Below are positions 51,408-64,000 of a stretch of DNA of 64,000 bases, piece after piece (the stretch's first letter is position 1; every line of letters begins with the position of its first letter). Under the pieces are notes generated by a model, which did not search any database, was not told the DNA's origin, and saw only the letters and a list, made by a program, of their open reading frames with translations. Source of the stretch: Ptychodera flava (Eukaryota; Hemichordata; Enteropneusta; Ptychoderidae); assembly GCF_041260155.1 (NCBI RefSeq), contig NC_091933.1, positions 5,551,001 through 5,615,000 on the forward strand. Direction: 5' to 3'. Both the position numbers and the translations under genes were made by a program.

Positions 51408-54400
51408 AATGTGTGTATGCATGCATGTTTGTACGTATGTAATACCATACATTTATGCATGAAGTTACGTACACATACATAACTTAACCTTTCCTAATCA
51501 TGGGTATATAAGCGTGATGTCGTAAATCTATATAGTACGCTCGAATTCTACAAACCTCTGCTTGTCCCGGCACTTCAACGACAACTGTGTTGGTGAAGTT
51601 GTCCACAATGTATCCCTCCATTCCCTTAGAGATGACCAGACCAGAAGGGGAGGTCAATTGTACGTCCACTTCACTTGTCTGCCAGAAGAAAAAGAAGGCT
51701 GTGTTCTTTCCGATGGAAGAGTCGATGGGAACTTGACCTGTGATCTCTCCATTGGCAGTGACATTAGCTTTGTAACTGACAAGCTGTGAAAATGAACAGA
51801 TGACAAAGAGGAACATGAGAAAAAATCCAACAGTGCATTCTTGCTGATGGGTTAGAAAATGTCTGTTACGGGTACCTTTTGCTTACTGTATTTGCTTATT
51901 ACCGCCGAGTATTATATCATACACTGAGTGCAATTTGAAAGTTCAGGCCAAGTGTGTCCCGGTGGAGTAATGCAATCATGGAACACGATTTGAATTATTT
52001 TGGAAACATTGTATGATGGTGCAAAAAGAAGAATAAAGAGGTTGTTTTACAACTCGAAAAGGGACCAACACGTGAAGTAGCCTAATTATTATTGTTTTAA
52101 GAAAAAACATGTCGGCTTTTCAATTTCGCATATTCATTACACAGGGCTCGAAAGTAACTTTTTCCCTGGTAGTCCACTTGGGCTACCATTTTCTGAAGTT
52201 GGTAGCCCAGTGACAATGGCTGGTAGCCCACGCATATTTTAGTTTGGGATTTTTTTCATTAACCAGACAAGAGAAAGCTATTTTTCAAGATTCTGCCCAT
52301 GAAGAGAATGTGTTAGTCATCTGATGTAAATACACACCTTTAATACCCAAAAGGAAACTGGTATAATTGACAACAGTGACACTCAAAAGTTTGGTGAATT
52401 ATCATTGTATTGACAACCCGTTTCATTCTCAGAGTTGTATACAAATTTTGATAGCCGTCATAACGACCACGATTCTCTAAGCACGACTGTAGCAGGGCTA
52501 AAAACAGACCATGGGCTTTCTGTAGTTGGGAGGAGGCATAGTTTCCGTGTGACCGCATTTAGCTCATCCCAAAGAGATGGTCCAGTCATGGCATGCCTAG
52601 TACTGACTGAGTTTCATGTGCCAGGCTTTGGTAGTCCGTCTGGGCTACCATTTCATTGACTTTAGTAGCCCCAGGGAAAAGTTGGTAGTCTGTTGACGTG
52701 GGACTACCGCTAATTTCGAGCCCTGATTACAAATTAATTCAGATGCAAAATACACTCAACGAGTTTCGTAGAGCGCCCCCTCAGCCATTCGGAATACTGT
52801 GGTCCAGAAATCGAGAATTGTCAGTGATTTGGTGAACATATGAATGATCTGTACCATGATCGATCCTCATTGGCCAAAACAAACTTAGACTTGTTTCTTA
52901 TAATCGTTCGCATCGCTTCGAAAAATATGTTTTAAAATTCCTTTTGTGCGGTCAAAAAACCCTAACAACAGTTTTGCGAAGCATACAGCTAACATACAAC
53001 CAAAAGGATTCGCAATATCGTAAAAGTAAAATAAAACAAACTGTATGCATGTATGTATGTATGTATGTATGTATGTATATATCTATGCCTATGTATGTAT
53101 CTATCTATGTATCTATGTTCCATTCATACCAATTAAATTCCATAAACTGAAGAGTCTGTGTGTTTTGCATTCTGAAAAAGAACAACAAATAATTGTCTTA
53201 AACTAACACCAAACTAGAATGGTAAAAAAGTTGAAAACGAAATTCGCATAACTTTCACCAAACATAAAGGATCAGAAGTAAAATCCGTAATTGTTACCTG
53301 TACTGCTGCTATATTATCACCGCAGGTCCTGGTTGTGACGGTTGCGGCGAAGGCATCGTGCAAGGCGGTAGATTCGCTGCTCTCCGAGTAATAAAAAGAT
53401 AAACCGTTGGTGTCCTCGGATAACTTGGTCAACTGATCGTCAGCTGCTTCACTGAATGCCAAGGTATCGACGATCACTCCTTTAGATATCAGTTCATCCT
53501 TGACGTCAGCAATATTAGGAATCTGGTTTTCTTCGCCGTCACTGATTAGAAATAGTATACCGCCTGAAGCTGTCAGGCCTGGTCCTGCCTCAAGGACCTT
53601 GTCGTACACCATAACAGAAAAGAAAGGCTGAATTTTAGAATTACTTCATAACAATAGGCATTCATCGTATTTGTTCGTCCTGCATGTGTCCAAATTGGTT
53701 TTTAGGGCAAAATGAGAGGCGTGTGGGAACTTTGTTTGACAACATACCGTCAACGATAAGATCAGAGTAGATATTCTGTGTTTCTGTGTATTAGTGAAAT
53801 GCCTGCACAAAGTAGCCGTGAACCACAGTCCTTCTACCCACGTGCGAGAACTTAGCTTATTTGATCATAGATACCATGTTTGTAAAATTAAACCTCATAT
53901 ACCGCATAAGGCTTACAGTTTGTTGGAATAGGTATTAGATACTATATACGATGTACATCATTTTCGTGTCAAGTGCGAGAACGCGAGGTTGAAGATACTT
54001 TGTCAGTCCCTGGTTTTGTTATCTGTGTTTCAGAAACCTGCACAAACCACAGGAATTGAGTAATCTTGATTACTCAAGTCCCTGTGCACAAACCTGCATC
54101 GAGCAATGGATAATCTTTGATCAGGACACCATACCTCAATACCTTTCTGTAGGCCGCATCCAATACACGTTGCACCCACTGCGACTGTTGGCAGAGAACT
54201 GACGAGAAGCTCTCTGGCTGCAGGCCCGTCGATGAAAACAAGACTTGATAACTTGTAGGCGCTTGTGGAAAACTCCACTATTCCGACGTATGTGTTGTTG
54301 GGTACTGTGTAACGTAGATATTTCGTGCTTGCTTGGATCATCAGATTGAATCGATTGTTCTGAAAGATCGATTTTCCATATCACCTAGTGCATTATTTGG

Positions 54401-57400
54401 TTAGTCTGCAAATTTATGTCCGATGAGCACACCAAATGTTAATTATTTTGGAAAGAACATCGAGTTTTGTCCATCGAGAAAGTGGAAAAGTTGAAAACAG
54501 ATAGTTTTGCAAGACTATTGCTATAGAACTCCCTTCATTTCCTTCTTTAATTTTATGGATAGTCGATAAATAAGTAGGCTCATCTCTAAAAATTTACATG
54601 TGGATCTCACAGTCGCCTTGTCTTCGTCCGTTTGTTGCCCAATCCCGCGTTTATGCTTGAAGTAGTAGGGAAAATTTATGCTTACTATAGGCTTAGGTCA
54701 TCCATCGATACAATTAGAAAGACTACAGGCATGTACAAAATTAGAAAATTTTCAGGTGCGAATGAAGCTAAATTAACCCATTTTCAGATTTCCTTTGACA
54801 GTAGAACAAGATTCTAACTATGTTACCAACCCGTTTTAATGATGACAGTCAAAGGGATGATAGCGATCACATCTCTTTGAGTTTGCAAATTTATCAAGTT
54901 GTGTATGTAAAATTAATATATGCATGCCTTGTCAATTTGTCTCTCAATGGTATCCTGCTAATAATTAGGATTTAACTCACTTGTTCCATGCTGCCTGACA
55001 CGTCAAGCACCAACACAATCCTCTCATCGACGTCCTGAACGACGCGGAAAGAGGGCACTGTACTGCCGACCTCCCGGGCAGAGTTGTTGCCGTTGAGGAA
55101 ATCCGGCGTGGTCAGCATGACATCCCAGGAACTCCTGTGTTCGCACAGCTTGTTCTGCCTGTTTGTGGCAATCCTGTTGTGCTTTGAAAGCTGGTCTTTT
55201 TCAGGATCGCTGTGACAAAAATGAACAACCTATCGGCGGAACAAACAATTACCACTGTTACCTTTCAGATGGGACGATCGATTTACCTTGTGATAGATTT
55301 GACATTTGATGAGGCTGAAAATCGTCTGTTGTACATTCAAATTCTAAAATTCCTTTCTTTAAGAACAGTGCATAAGCTTAATCGGTACGTTCGCTGATTA
55401 GAACGATTTCACCAACGCCTTCAAGTGCATTGGTATTTCGTATACATCGGTTCCATAGAAGTACGATGTAAAAATACATTTAAAAACATAAATAATTTAA
55501 ATTTAATCAGTGACTATAACAAAGAGCATGAGAGATACTAAAACTAATATCCAAAATCCGTGCAGAATACTTTAAAACAAGATGGACACCCATAAGCCCT
55601 TGCGGCCGTGCCACAGAACCAGAACAATGGTTTTAATTTCCGTTGTATTTCCTCTATGCAATATTACACGACGATTAATTAGGAACCGCCTTTATATCAA
55701 ATCGATATCTACCGTGTGATAAGCAGATTGTTGCAATCTTCTAATTTCTTGTTTATGATGTAACAGATGTTGATCTCTTTCTGAGTGATGGATTAGGGAG
55801 CTCGTCGGAAGACATGGGAAAGAACTACAAGGTGGGCGGACTGTTTAAAAAAACGACATGGCGAAGCCGTTTTTATGTCGTTTTCATTTTTTGTCTTGTT
55901 TAAGGCCGAATGACCAAACTGCTGGAAAAATTGATATTTTAACCTGCGATGATAATTCTGACATCCGGCATTATGACAGCGATGACTTCACTATTCAGAA
56001 TGGTAATGTGTGCATATGATATTTGTAACAAATAAAAGATTTTCTGAAGAGCGTAACACACCGTCATTGTCTCATGCACAAATTTTTCAAGTGATCATGC
56101 AAAGAAAGTCACACGTTTCGTACATGACGACACACACGAGGATGAGAAACATTTTCATTTTTGGCGATGTTGTCATACAGTTTTTGAAAGAGTGTGGTGT
56201 GGAAAATTGATGCATCTATGAACGACTCGAAAATAAATGCGTCTGAAATATTTAGTCATTTTATGTTATTTCTGAAACCAGCCGTGCATTATGGGATGCG
56301 AGAATGGAAAGATCAGACATCTAAGGAAAAAGTCCCCATGCTTTTCGTTGTAATAAGAAAATAATACATATAACGGTATTTGCGTTATTTGCTAGATTTA
56401 ATGAAAGCACTCACCGAGTCCAAGTAGTTTGCATACAAGAAGGATGATGTTCCATCGTTGCCATAGAGATCTGGGAAGAATCTACAACCCGTTCCGGGCA
56501 TTACACCCGACTCTGGATCTGTGTTGCACCTTCTGTAGTTTTTGTAGATATCATACGATTGGCCACTGATGTCTGCCGAACACCTGGTCGGCTCCACTCG
56601 ACCGATTTCGTCGAAGTAAAAGTGTTCGTTGTCGTCGATTGCGTACTCATCGAAGAGACCCCAACGCAAGTGGCCCCACTCATGGACCACTACTTTACCT
56701 AAAGTATGAGCAAAATGGAGGGAAGTGGTGAGGAGTCAGCCGTACTCACTGTAATGTGTACATATAAAATATGAGTAATTTGATGGTCTTGTCTATAAGT
56801 ATTATTCAATGGTATAGTACGTATACAAATTTGCTCTTGACGAATAGCGTTTCTTAATCAAAATTGTGGAAAACATTTCTGTATGTAGTAAACTATTCCC
56901 AAGAAACGCTTAAGAACATAAACAGATGAGTGAAGAAAAGTGGGTGAGTTTTTCGTGTTGTTTTCGCATATTTTTGCGGGTAAAGCGTACACTCATGCCC
57001 TGTGATACAATACAGAAATGTTCGACCGACAGTTACTGCACTAAACATATAAACACTGTATTTGCAAGACATTCTTTTTTACCATCGTACCTGATTCTCC
57101 CCAGTAGTATTCGGAGTAGGCTACGTCAGTCAGCCACTGTGACGTCAGATGCATGTACTCGCCAGGTTGACCACAGGGCTGGATCTGCTTGACGTACGGA
57201 TTGTCACCGTATTCAGGGTTGGGTTGGTCAACCACGACGTTGGCGATGCAGAACTTTTCGTAAGTGGCAGCTTCGTCGGCCAAGCTGTCGCTCCATGTCC
57301 GCGGAATAAGAATTGTCACATCTTTGAAGTACACACGTTTCTCTGACGCCTCGTACAGGTATGACGATGCGCTTGAGAACACTTCCTGCCAATGATGAGA

Positions 57401-60400
57401 TAAGATATATAGTTTCCAGTTTTTATTTGTGGTACGCATGCTACCATCATTTGTTGCAGAATTCAAAGCGAATCTATATATTATTTATAATAACAGATTC
57501 CGGGACTTATAGATGCTGACCTTGTGTTTTTGCATTATGTATCAAATTGTTTTGAACCACTTTATGAGAATTACGTGTTTGTATTTTAGAAAGGATGAAG
57601 TATCATCATTATCAAACACAGAACAATTATTAACGTGTTACTCTTGCTTCGAATTCTCCAAATTGAGACAACAGATGATGGGTAATTTCTCACAGATAGA
57701 TATTCTATGTAAATACAAATTCATGCATTTATAAATCTATGTTAATAGAAAAACTTTTAAAAAAAACTACGAAATAAACAAAATTTTTGTGTGAGTGAGA
57801 GAGGGGGAGGTTAGGGAGGTTTAAGAGAGGGGAGTTAACAGATATATTTCAAAAACTTTCTAGTCGAAATACACAAGACATTTGTGTGAGTGGGAGGATG
57901 GAGAGCGATTAAGAGAGGTGGGGGAATAGATAGAAACAAACAGACATACTCGTTAGAGAAACTCTTATATATCATGTTGATAATTTCTGTCTTAAAGGGA
58001 CAAAGCCGTCCATTTTCATGAATTTTTTTATACGAGATACTACTTATGTTGTTTGACATGTTGAATGATACTGAATGAATGGGTGACCATGCATATATTC
58101 GCACTGCGGTTTTAGACACGATAAACGAAATCAAACAAAATTCATGACAAATGGACGACTTCTTCACTTTAACTGAATCACTTGGTACTCAGGTTTCCAC
58201 TGCTGCATCAGTCTCATGCAACAATTCTGTAAGCATCTCATTCAGCCATGGTTGGCATGCATGTAAAGGCTGCAATATCAGAGCCGCTTGATTGTTCAAG
58301 AGCGCAGTTGTAAATTACAGTGTCGTCAACAGTTGGCGTCGAAACAAATAGTCACAAAATGTAACGGCTCTTTGATGACGTCATGGTGCACGTCACTTTG
58401 TGTGCTCAGCTCGTAAGACCGAATAAGCAAATACAGAGGTGTCCCGACATTTCAGGTTGACCGTTTTAGACCGCGATGAACAGATCTTTCCGTTCTTGTG
58501 TTTAGTCCCCGACACATGCGTTATAGCGCCATCTCTACGACTGTCACAATGACGGGAAACCGGCCAATAATGGTAAACTACACTTCAAGAACAAAACCTC
58601 TACGTTACGACTACACCTGCAAGGGGGGGGGGGGGGGGGGTAGAAGCACCTAAAACTTGGTGACGTAGAGGAAAGGTGAAATTTATTCACGAAACAAAAT
58701 TTAATACCAAATATATCAAGCATGAACGTGAAATGCCATGTGTAAACTGTAAATAAGCAAAGTGAGTGAAAAATGTATAAATGGATAATCTGAAACAGAA
58801 AATGTGAAAGAAAGGGAAAAATAGTAATATGATTGAACTGTAGGAGCGAGTTTATGGTGCATCCACTCAAACTGTGTGGTTGTTTTCGATTGGCTATTGT
58901 AAACTACCTTCATTAAAACCCATGATAGATAATCACCAACGTAGGTATAGGTCGCTCATTGCTGCGTCAAACATTTCGCAACGTCATGAGATTCAGTCTA
59001 TGACAATATGGTGATGTGCAACGAGTCCAAAGAACCTGTTCGTGGGCGACGGTTGAAGCCGAATCGGGTCTTCTAGCATATGCTCGCAGTTGTTTATCAG
59101 ATGGTGTGGGGAAGGGGATCGTAAGATTCACTGAATTAAATGACGAAGAAAAAACTTCTAAAAGTGAAACACTGCTTGAGTTGTGATCGAGAAGTTTAAG
59201 AAGTGACAGTGCAGACATTGACAGTAGTCGTGTTTCTGCTGTCTATGGTTCAGTTCTATTTTTTAATGGCCGAGAGCATTGCGGAACCGGAATTTACTTT
59301 TGTAGTTTCGTGATTTTTGTCGCGAAAATTCCCTATCTTAGAGTGAGAATGTATGGTATTAGCAGTATAACAAAGTCATGAGACGTAATTTCTCTGATTT
59401 CTATGAAGCTATCGTACCCGGAACAAATGGCAAAACATTGGATGAAAATGTCGATGTGACTGCTAATTTGTCACCTTTTGCCAACCCTGTCATCTCTTTG
59501 CAGTTCTACTTCACTTGGCCAAATCAATTAAACCTCTCAAATAAAACCCTCAAATCATACTTATTTACGAGATCAACACTTGAAAAATACGACCACCGTT
59601 GTCAACTTGTTAAGCTCGTCAGCGTCCCAGAGGCGCCACGGATTGGTAGCTTGGTGGCGTTCATCCGAGCATCCGAGAGTTGACGTACGCATACATATAT
59701 CTGTATCTCTGCCTGTAGGGGCTATATCCGCTACACGTGGGGAATCGGGAATATTGCTAACACGACATTGTTAGAGCTCTAGTTATCTGACATTGCTCCA
59801 CTATTACCAGATATGTGAAATACCGTTCTTACCATTGATAATGTCTCGTCCCCGGGCTGCTTCGAAGAGTCAGCCGATTCGAATCTAGTTTGATCTCATT
59901 GCGTAAGTACATGATATCAATCATGCGGCAAATATATTCCGCTATCATTAAGTAAACTTTAGACTACCACAACAGTAAACTTTACTGTGTTTCTACTACA
60001 AGATACGAGTGCTATGATATACCTCTTGAAATTTTAATAGATCAGTCTGATATAACGCAAAGCACCGATATAGGTACGTATCTTTTCGAATTTTCAGACA
60101 AAAATTCTAAGTTAAAGCTCTCAAAGTCAGAAATTAGCGATCAGTCTTTCTTAAAGGCAGGCACTCGTAGATAATCCGCGAATCATTGCAAGCTTTGATG
60201 TCGTTGTCTCGAGAGTTCAAAGAATTTCAAAAAAGCGACTCCACAATATTTTCACTATGGTTAGTGTTGCAGTTCAATGGAGACTGCATTGGATGTCATT
60301 TTTGTCGTCGATGAAGAAAAAAACCCGGACAAATAATTTCAAGGGAATAAAAAAATGATGCCGCATAATTGTGTACAAAAATCTGCACATGAATACTTTG

Positions 60401-61665
60401 GCTCAATCTAGGGTGTATTTAAGCTGTCCGTTGCGAAATTGAAATCGTTGTTCTCTCGTTGTTCTATCGCCGATGATAAAAACACAAGGGTCGACAGATC
60501 AAAACTTGAGTTCGGCACGTTCTCCCAGGAACAATTTCTCACTTATATAGTCCGGGGGACTACCCAGTGGTAATACAGTGTTAGCGAATTCCAATGACTT
60601 GCATATGGAAACGCAAGAATTTGTCATTGAAATATAATCACGATTTTCTTCAAATCTTCTCAAAGACGCAGAATGAGTAGCCACTCTGGAAAAGTGTATT
60701 AAAAGAATAATGCCATCATCCTAGTTTTCAAGACACCAGTATATGGCAATTTCTTTCTCCTTCTTTACAAATAAACTGCGAAAACATGCTGACTTCAGCT
60801 TCGATCAGATCACTGCACGTTTGTGTGCTGTACTTTGTCGCAAGATTATGCACGCTACATAAAGGGCACGAAATTGTATCTCAAAATGTAAAATGGGACT
60901 AACAGTTGTTCTTTTCGTACTTTTTGTCTACTCACTGCTACTTACAAAATGCAACGATTATGAACAAATGACATTTTTTTAAAAAACTTAGCGTGATAAT
61001 CCATCTCAAGGATTCAAATATCGATTGATAATCACGCTAAGTGGATCACTGATGTTATCGAGCCTTTTTAATCAAGGTAACTATCAGTCGACTATCAAAT
61101 TTAAAGGTGAACCACGTCAGATAGTGACAGCCCACAGGTGTGTAAAATGCAATGGTCCGGGTGTCTGTATAGAACCAAGGTTGCGATTTCCTGTAAGTCT
61201 GTTACCTAGGTTTACCATCGTAATCATTTGAAAACTTTCATTACAAGTGAAAAAAATAAGATTACCCCTATATATAGGCAACAAACGTCGTACTTCTCTC
61301 GCCCAAATCGTTTGATTTCGAACTCTTCCTTCGCTCTCCAGACATACTGCATTATTGAAGATTTTGATACAGTGTTAACTGAAGATATGTTACATTGCGT
61401 TCCAATTATTCTTGACTATAGATGGAGGTTGCACCATGCTTCTTAAGAGTGGAAAATGCGAAAGGTAATGAAGGATAAGTATCCTCAGACTTACCTGAAT
61501 CCTCTCTATAAGATAGGCATCTTCTGGTATGCTCTCATGGATTGCTACAAGAATCCCGCTATACTCGTTGTTCAACAAGGAAATTCTATTTCTTTGGGCG
61601 ACCACCGCAACACTGAAAGCTAGAACGCAACCGATGATTTGTGCAATGATCGCGTGCTGCCTCAT
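47138..61665 (-). CDS. CLCA: CLCA-family protein (calcium-activated chloride channel regulator / metalloprotease), paralogue B, 11 exons
   Basis: Exons in transcript order: 61495-61665, 57091-57385, 56415-56698, 54981-55229, 54135-54359, 53298-53597, 51556-51783, 50859-51141, 49375-49545, 48589-48813, 47138-47598. The joined frame gives 963 residues. An in-frame ATG at 61719 would add 18 polar residues before the signal peptide (MRQHAIIAQIIG...), so 61665 is preferred. HEWGHLRWGLFDEY (161-174) is the zinc-protease motif. The VWA MIDAS has DVSGS (326-330), GATC and SDG. FnIII-like PPARINDL ... WTATG follows, then a TM helix (about 907-933) and a short basic tail of 29 residues. Exon 4 uses a TAG acceptor (55230-55231), which keeps VVHFCHSD aligned with VDSFCNSD of paralogue A. 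Role as for paralogue A by family. The short tail and single TM suit a membrane-anchored form; cleavage could release the ectodomain. Confidence 0.92.
47847..48067. repeat. (GATA)n-(CATA)n microsatellite
   Basis: About 60 bp of GATA repeats followed by about 155 bp of CATA repeats, in intron 10 of CLCA paralogue B. Confidence 0.98.
51222..51404. repeat. (ATGT)n-(GT)n microsatellite
   Basis: ATGT repeats with a short ATGC interruption near 51328-51344, then GT repeats, in intron 7 of CLCA paralogue B. The many overlapping open frames here are repeat artefacts. Confidence 0.98.
52142..52725. mobile_element. Non-autonomous hAT-like DNA transposon with 6-bp TSD (element 3)
   Basis: Terminal inverted repeats CAGGGCTCGAAA, flanked by a direct repeat ATTACA (52136-52141 and 52726-52731). 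Both sub-terminal regions repeat GGTAGTCC/GGGCTACCA motifs. It is 584 bp, with no transposase frame, in intron 6 of CLCA paralogue B. Confidence 0.85.
53043..53118. repeat. Short (TATG)n/(TATC)n microsatellite
   Basis: A degenerate tetranucleotide tract in intron 6 of CLCA paralogue B. Confidence 0.85.
57992..58172. mobile_element. TTAA-flanked foldback MITE, family 2, copy 2 (internally shortened)
   Basis: TTAA at 57992-57995 and 58169-58172. It shares AAAGGGACAAAG, TACGAGATACTACTTATG, TTGTTTGACATGTTGAA and GATACTGAATGAATGGGTGA with copy 1 but lacks most of the second arm. It lies in intron 1 of CLCA paralogue B. Confidence 0.87.
58622..58641. repeat. Short poly-G run
   Basis: About 20 consecutive Gs in intron 1 of CLCA paralogue B. 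A similar short run occurs near 44649-44667. Confidence 0.85.
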
Positions 61666-64000
61666 CTTTGCCGATAGTCTGGAGCCGATATAGTCTGGCG
61701 GAGCATCTGAGTCTGTCAACGGTGTTAAGCTGAATCTGCTTTAATTGCCGAGTCGTCACACGGGGGTGTCACAGTGTAGCTCATTATTTACATCATAACA
61801 GGGATGCTGATTCGGTGAAAGCTTAAGACTTTTCATCCTAGATCTTGTACTATTTAACATTCCATGATTGATATGTTCTGCTTCGACATCTTTGAGACTC
61901 TTATTCATGTTATGATCTGACGGCATTTACACGTTTCGATTTTAGGGCATGTTGACGATTTGACGTGCGGCCGTGCATTGTCCATGATGATTTATAATTT
62001 CTTATCATGTCATATGATACGCAGAGTCATCATCTCGTCAATATCGCTCACGATGAAAAATTTGGTTTTCCTAACAGAATCAATGAAAGAGCTTAGTCCG
62101 TGATCACGCGAAAATGATGACTAAAAGTTTTAAACGACACTGAACATTTTACACTACACTGATAACTTTTGCAACAATATTAAACGAACGTAAGTGCTCT
62201 CAAGCTTTTAAACGTAAGTTGTCTGAGGCTTTGTTTTTTTATGAGACACGCAGTCACTGATCATATGAGGCGTTGCCTTGTAGGCAAGAACGCCTGTGTC
62301 CCCCTTATGATAAAGTGACTTATTTTATGATATTTTCCTACATTAGGAATTCCTGTAAAACCCTTAGTATGTGATACGTACCTCAATACCTTTCAGAGCC
62401 GTTGCCTACAAACTGGCCGTCACAGCGTCGTTGGTAGAACAAGTTAACCTTTCTTCAAGGACCTCGTTCAGTGCAAGTATCTTCAAAACTTGTAGATTCT
62501 GTCGTCTTCTTATTTCACAATAAATCAGTGTAGGTGAAAACGACGATGATGTCAGACGGCATTACACTTTTACACTTCGAGGCAATATGGCTCCAGTATG
62601 TGTTATATGAAACTACGTAAAAGCCGACCCTGGAAAAAAGTGATAAGGAATAAGCAGCATATTAATAGCCCATCCACGCATGGACATAAACTTAAACTTT
62701 CAGGAAAGATGTGATTTCGTTGAAGCATAGACAATAGAGTGGGGAACTACTGTCTATTGTTGAAGTCTCGGTGCTTCATGGAGATGCAGTACTGTGCCTC
62801 CCCTCCCCCTCCCCGTTTAATCGGACGATAGAGTAAACATATCGATTGTAATCTTAGATTAAAAGTACATGGTATCATCTCAAAACGAATCCAATCTATT
62901 TTATGACGTCACCGCTCGATTAGCGTTCACGGATACGCTGCTCTTGACTACTGGCCGCAGCAGTAACCATAACGGTTACTTGGTATGCACAATAGATGAT
63001 GACATTACGCATCGTAAAACTTTAAGAGATTGTAGTGTGTATCCAGTTACGCTACCCCAGGTTACACGGGCACTTTAACACTTTTGAAGAAAATCATAAT
63101 GTTGATGTGCGACTGCTAATGTCGAGGGAGGGCAATAAAAAAGATTAGACGTTTAAACAATAGTGTTGTGGCGATTATTGTCTCATGACATTCTCATTGA
63201 CGGATATCCCGCTTTGAAATGCACATTAAAGCCACTGACAAAATATGTGTGAAGTCTGTTAGAGCGGCGATTTTTCTGAAAGAACCGAATTAATATTGAT
63301 CGATAAAATAACATCATGATAATGTCGATGCATTCATGATACAGAATTATAAGATTGACAGGGATTTTGAAGATTACAGTCATAAAAATATGTAGATTAG
63401 AAGCGAAACAATTTTTAATCAAGTGTTGGCCATCGTCGCCAAATACGTACAGATTGATATAAATTCCTATGTACATCACAAAGTCACTGAAATGTTTTCG
63501 TTGTGAAATCGCTGCGTGAAAGCCTGGATCAGAGTGACTGTAAGAAGTGTTGGTATGTTTGATAAAGAATTCGCGACCTCTGTGTGAAATATTGATGAGC
63601 TGACGTCATCTCCTGTGGACCAAGTTTGTGCCATAAAACAGAAACAGTATACCAAACAGGATAGCGATGTTTGAAGGCAGGCGATAGAGAAAAGGACATC
63701 TCTAATTTGATTGACTTACAGGCTCTGTTTGTGTCTGTTTGGGTTGCTGCAGTGTCGCTCTCTCTCTCCCGATGCATGTTTCATTTTGTCTCTCTTCCCC
63801 TCTCTGTCTCTGTCTATCTCTGTCTCTGTCCGTCCGTCTGTCTATCTGTCTGTCTCTTTCTCTCTCTCTTTCTCTCTCAGCTAGTTTCCTGCAGATGCAC
63901 TCTACATGACAAGTGCATGACGTGTGTTGAACAATTTTCGTGATAATCAACGCATAAAAATTAGCGCGCCATTCCCATTCGACAAATGACTTCAGTGTTC
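61666..64000. other. Upstream flank of CLCA paralogue B
   Basis: No further exon is recognised. The promoter and any 5' UTR of paralogue B should lie just above 61665. A TC/TG-rich low-complexity stretch is at about 63755-63880. The remaining open frames are short and featureless. Confidence 0.55.

Noticed and set aside
51177..51482. Frames encoding HTYI and MYVC repeats
   Set aside because: ATGT/GT microsatellite artefact in a CLCA intron.
59378..59683. 101-residue plus-strand frame in CLCA paralogue B intron 1
   Set aside because: No recognisable domain, signal or splice partners; consistent with chance.
61666..61719. Upstream in-frame ATG for CLCA paralogue B
   Set aside because: It would place 18 polar residues before a good signal peptide; possible but less likely than the ATG at 61665.

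Overview
This window is metazoan genomic DNA. Coding sequence lies in short exons with GT..AG splice sites, introns are long and AT-rich, and microsatellites and short non-autonomous DNA transposons are abundant. The gene content (an SLC6 transporter and a tandem CLCA pair) plus the repeat style suggests a marine invertebrate, perhaps an invertebrate deuterostome such as a hemichordate or amphioxus. That placement is inference; nothing in the sequence fixes the species. All gene models below were spliced by hand from the sequence, and every junction given keeps frame.

Layout. (1) 672-13015, plus strand: a complete 13-exon SLC6-family Na+/Cl- dependent neurotransmitter/amino-acid transporter of 620 residues, nearest in motif style to glycine-transporter-like members. 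Its 4.6 kb first intron holds two CAGGG-ended transposons. (2) 13016-23049: a probable long 3' UTR, then intergenic DNA with hairpins and two abutting TTAA-flanked MITEs. (3) 23050-26258, plus strand: a two-exon, 235-residue, type I single-pass membrane protein of unknown function. Its TM/tail layout and an IYDR(R/H)LP motif are shared with the cytoplasmic tail of the neighbouring CLCA protein. (4) 29451-41445, minus strand: CLCA paralogue A, 11 exons, 1087 residues. (5) 47138-61665, minus strand: CLCA paralogue B, 11 exons, 963 residues. The two CLCA genes are head-to-tail duplicates with the same ten intron positions and phases, and five internal exons of identical length. Both keep the HEWGH metalloprotease motif and the VWA MIDAS residues. 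They differ mainly in the C-terminal tail (about 135 versus 29 residues).

Repeats. I see three hAT-like elements with 5-6 bp target duplications, a TTAA-flanked MITE family with six or more copies, a second TTAA-flanked foldback family with two copies, several hairpins, a 96-bp near-pure G run, and many (GA)n, (TG)n and (TATG)n tracts concentrated in CLCA introns. The most notable pattern is that three MITE copies in three different genes sit 21-68 nt upstream of a 3' splice site, all in the same orientation relative to the transcript.

No functional link between the SLC6 gene and the CLCA cluster can be read from the sequence. The two CLCA proteins and the small membrane protein may be related through their membrane/tail modules. 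I see no tRNA, rRNA, CRISPR array or prokaryotic-type operon.
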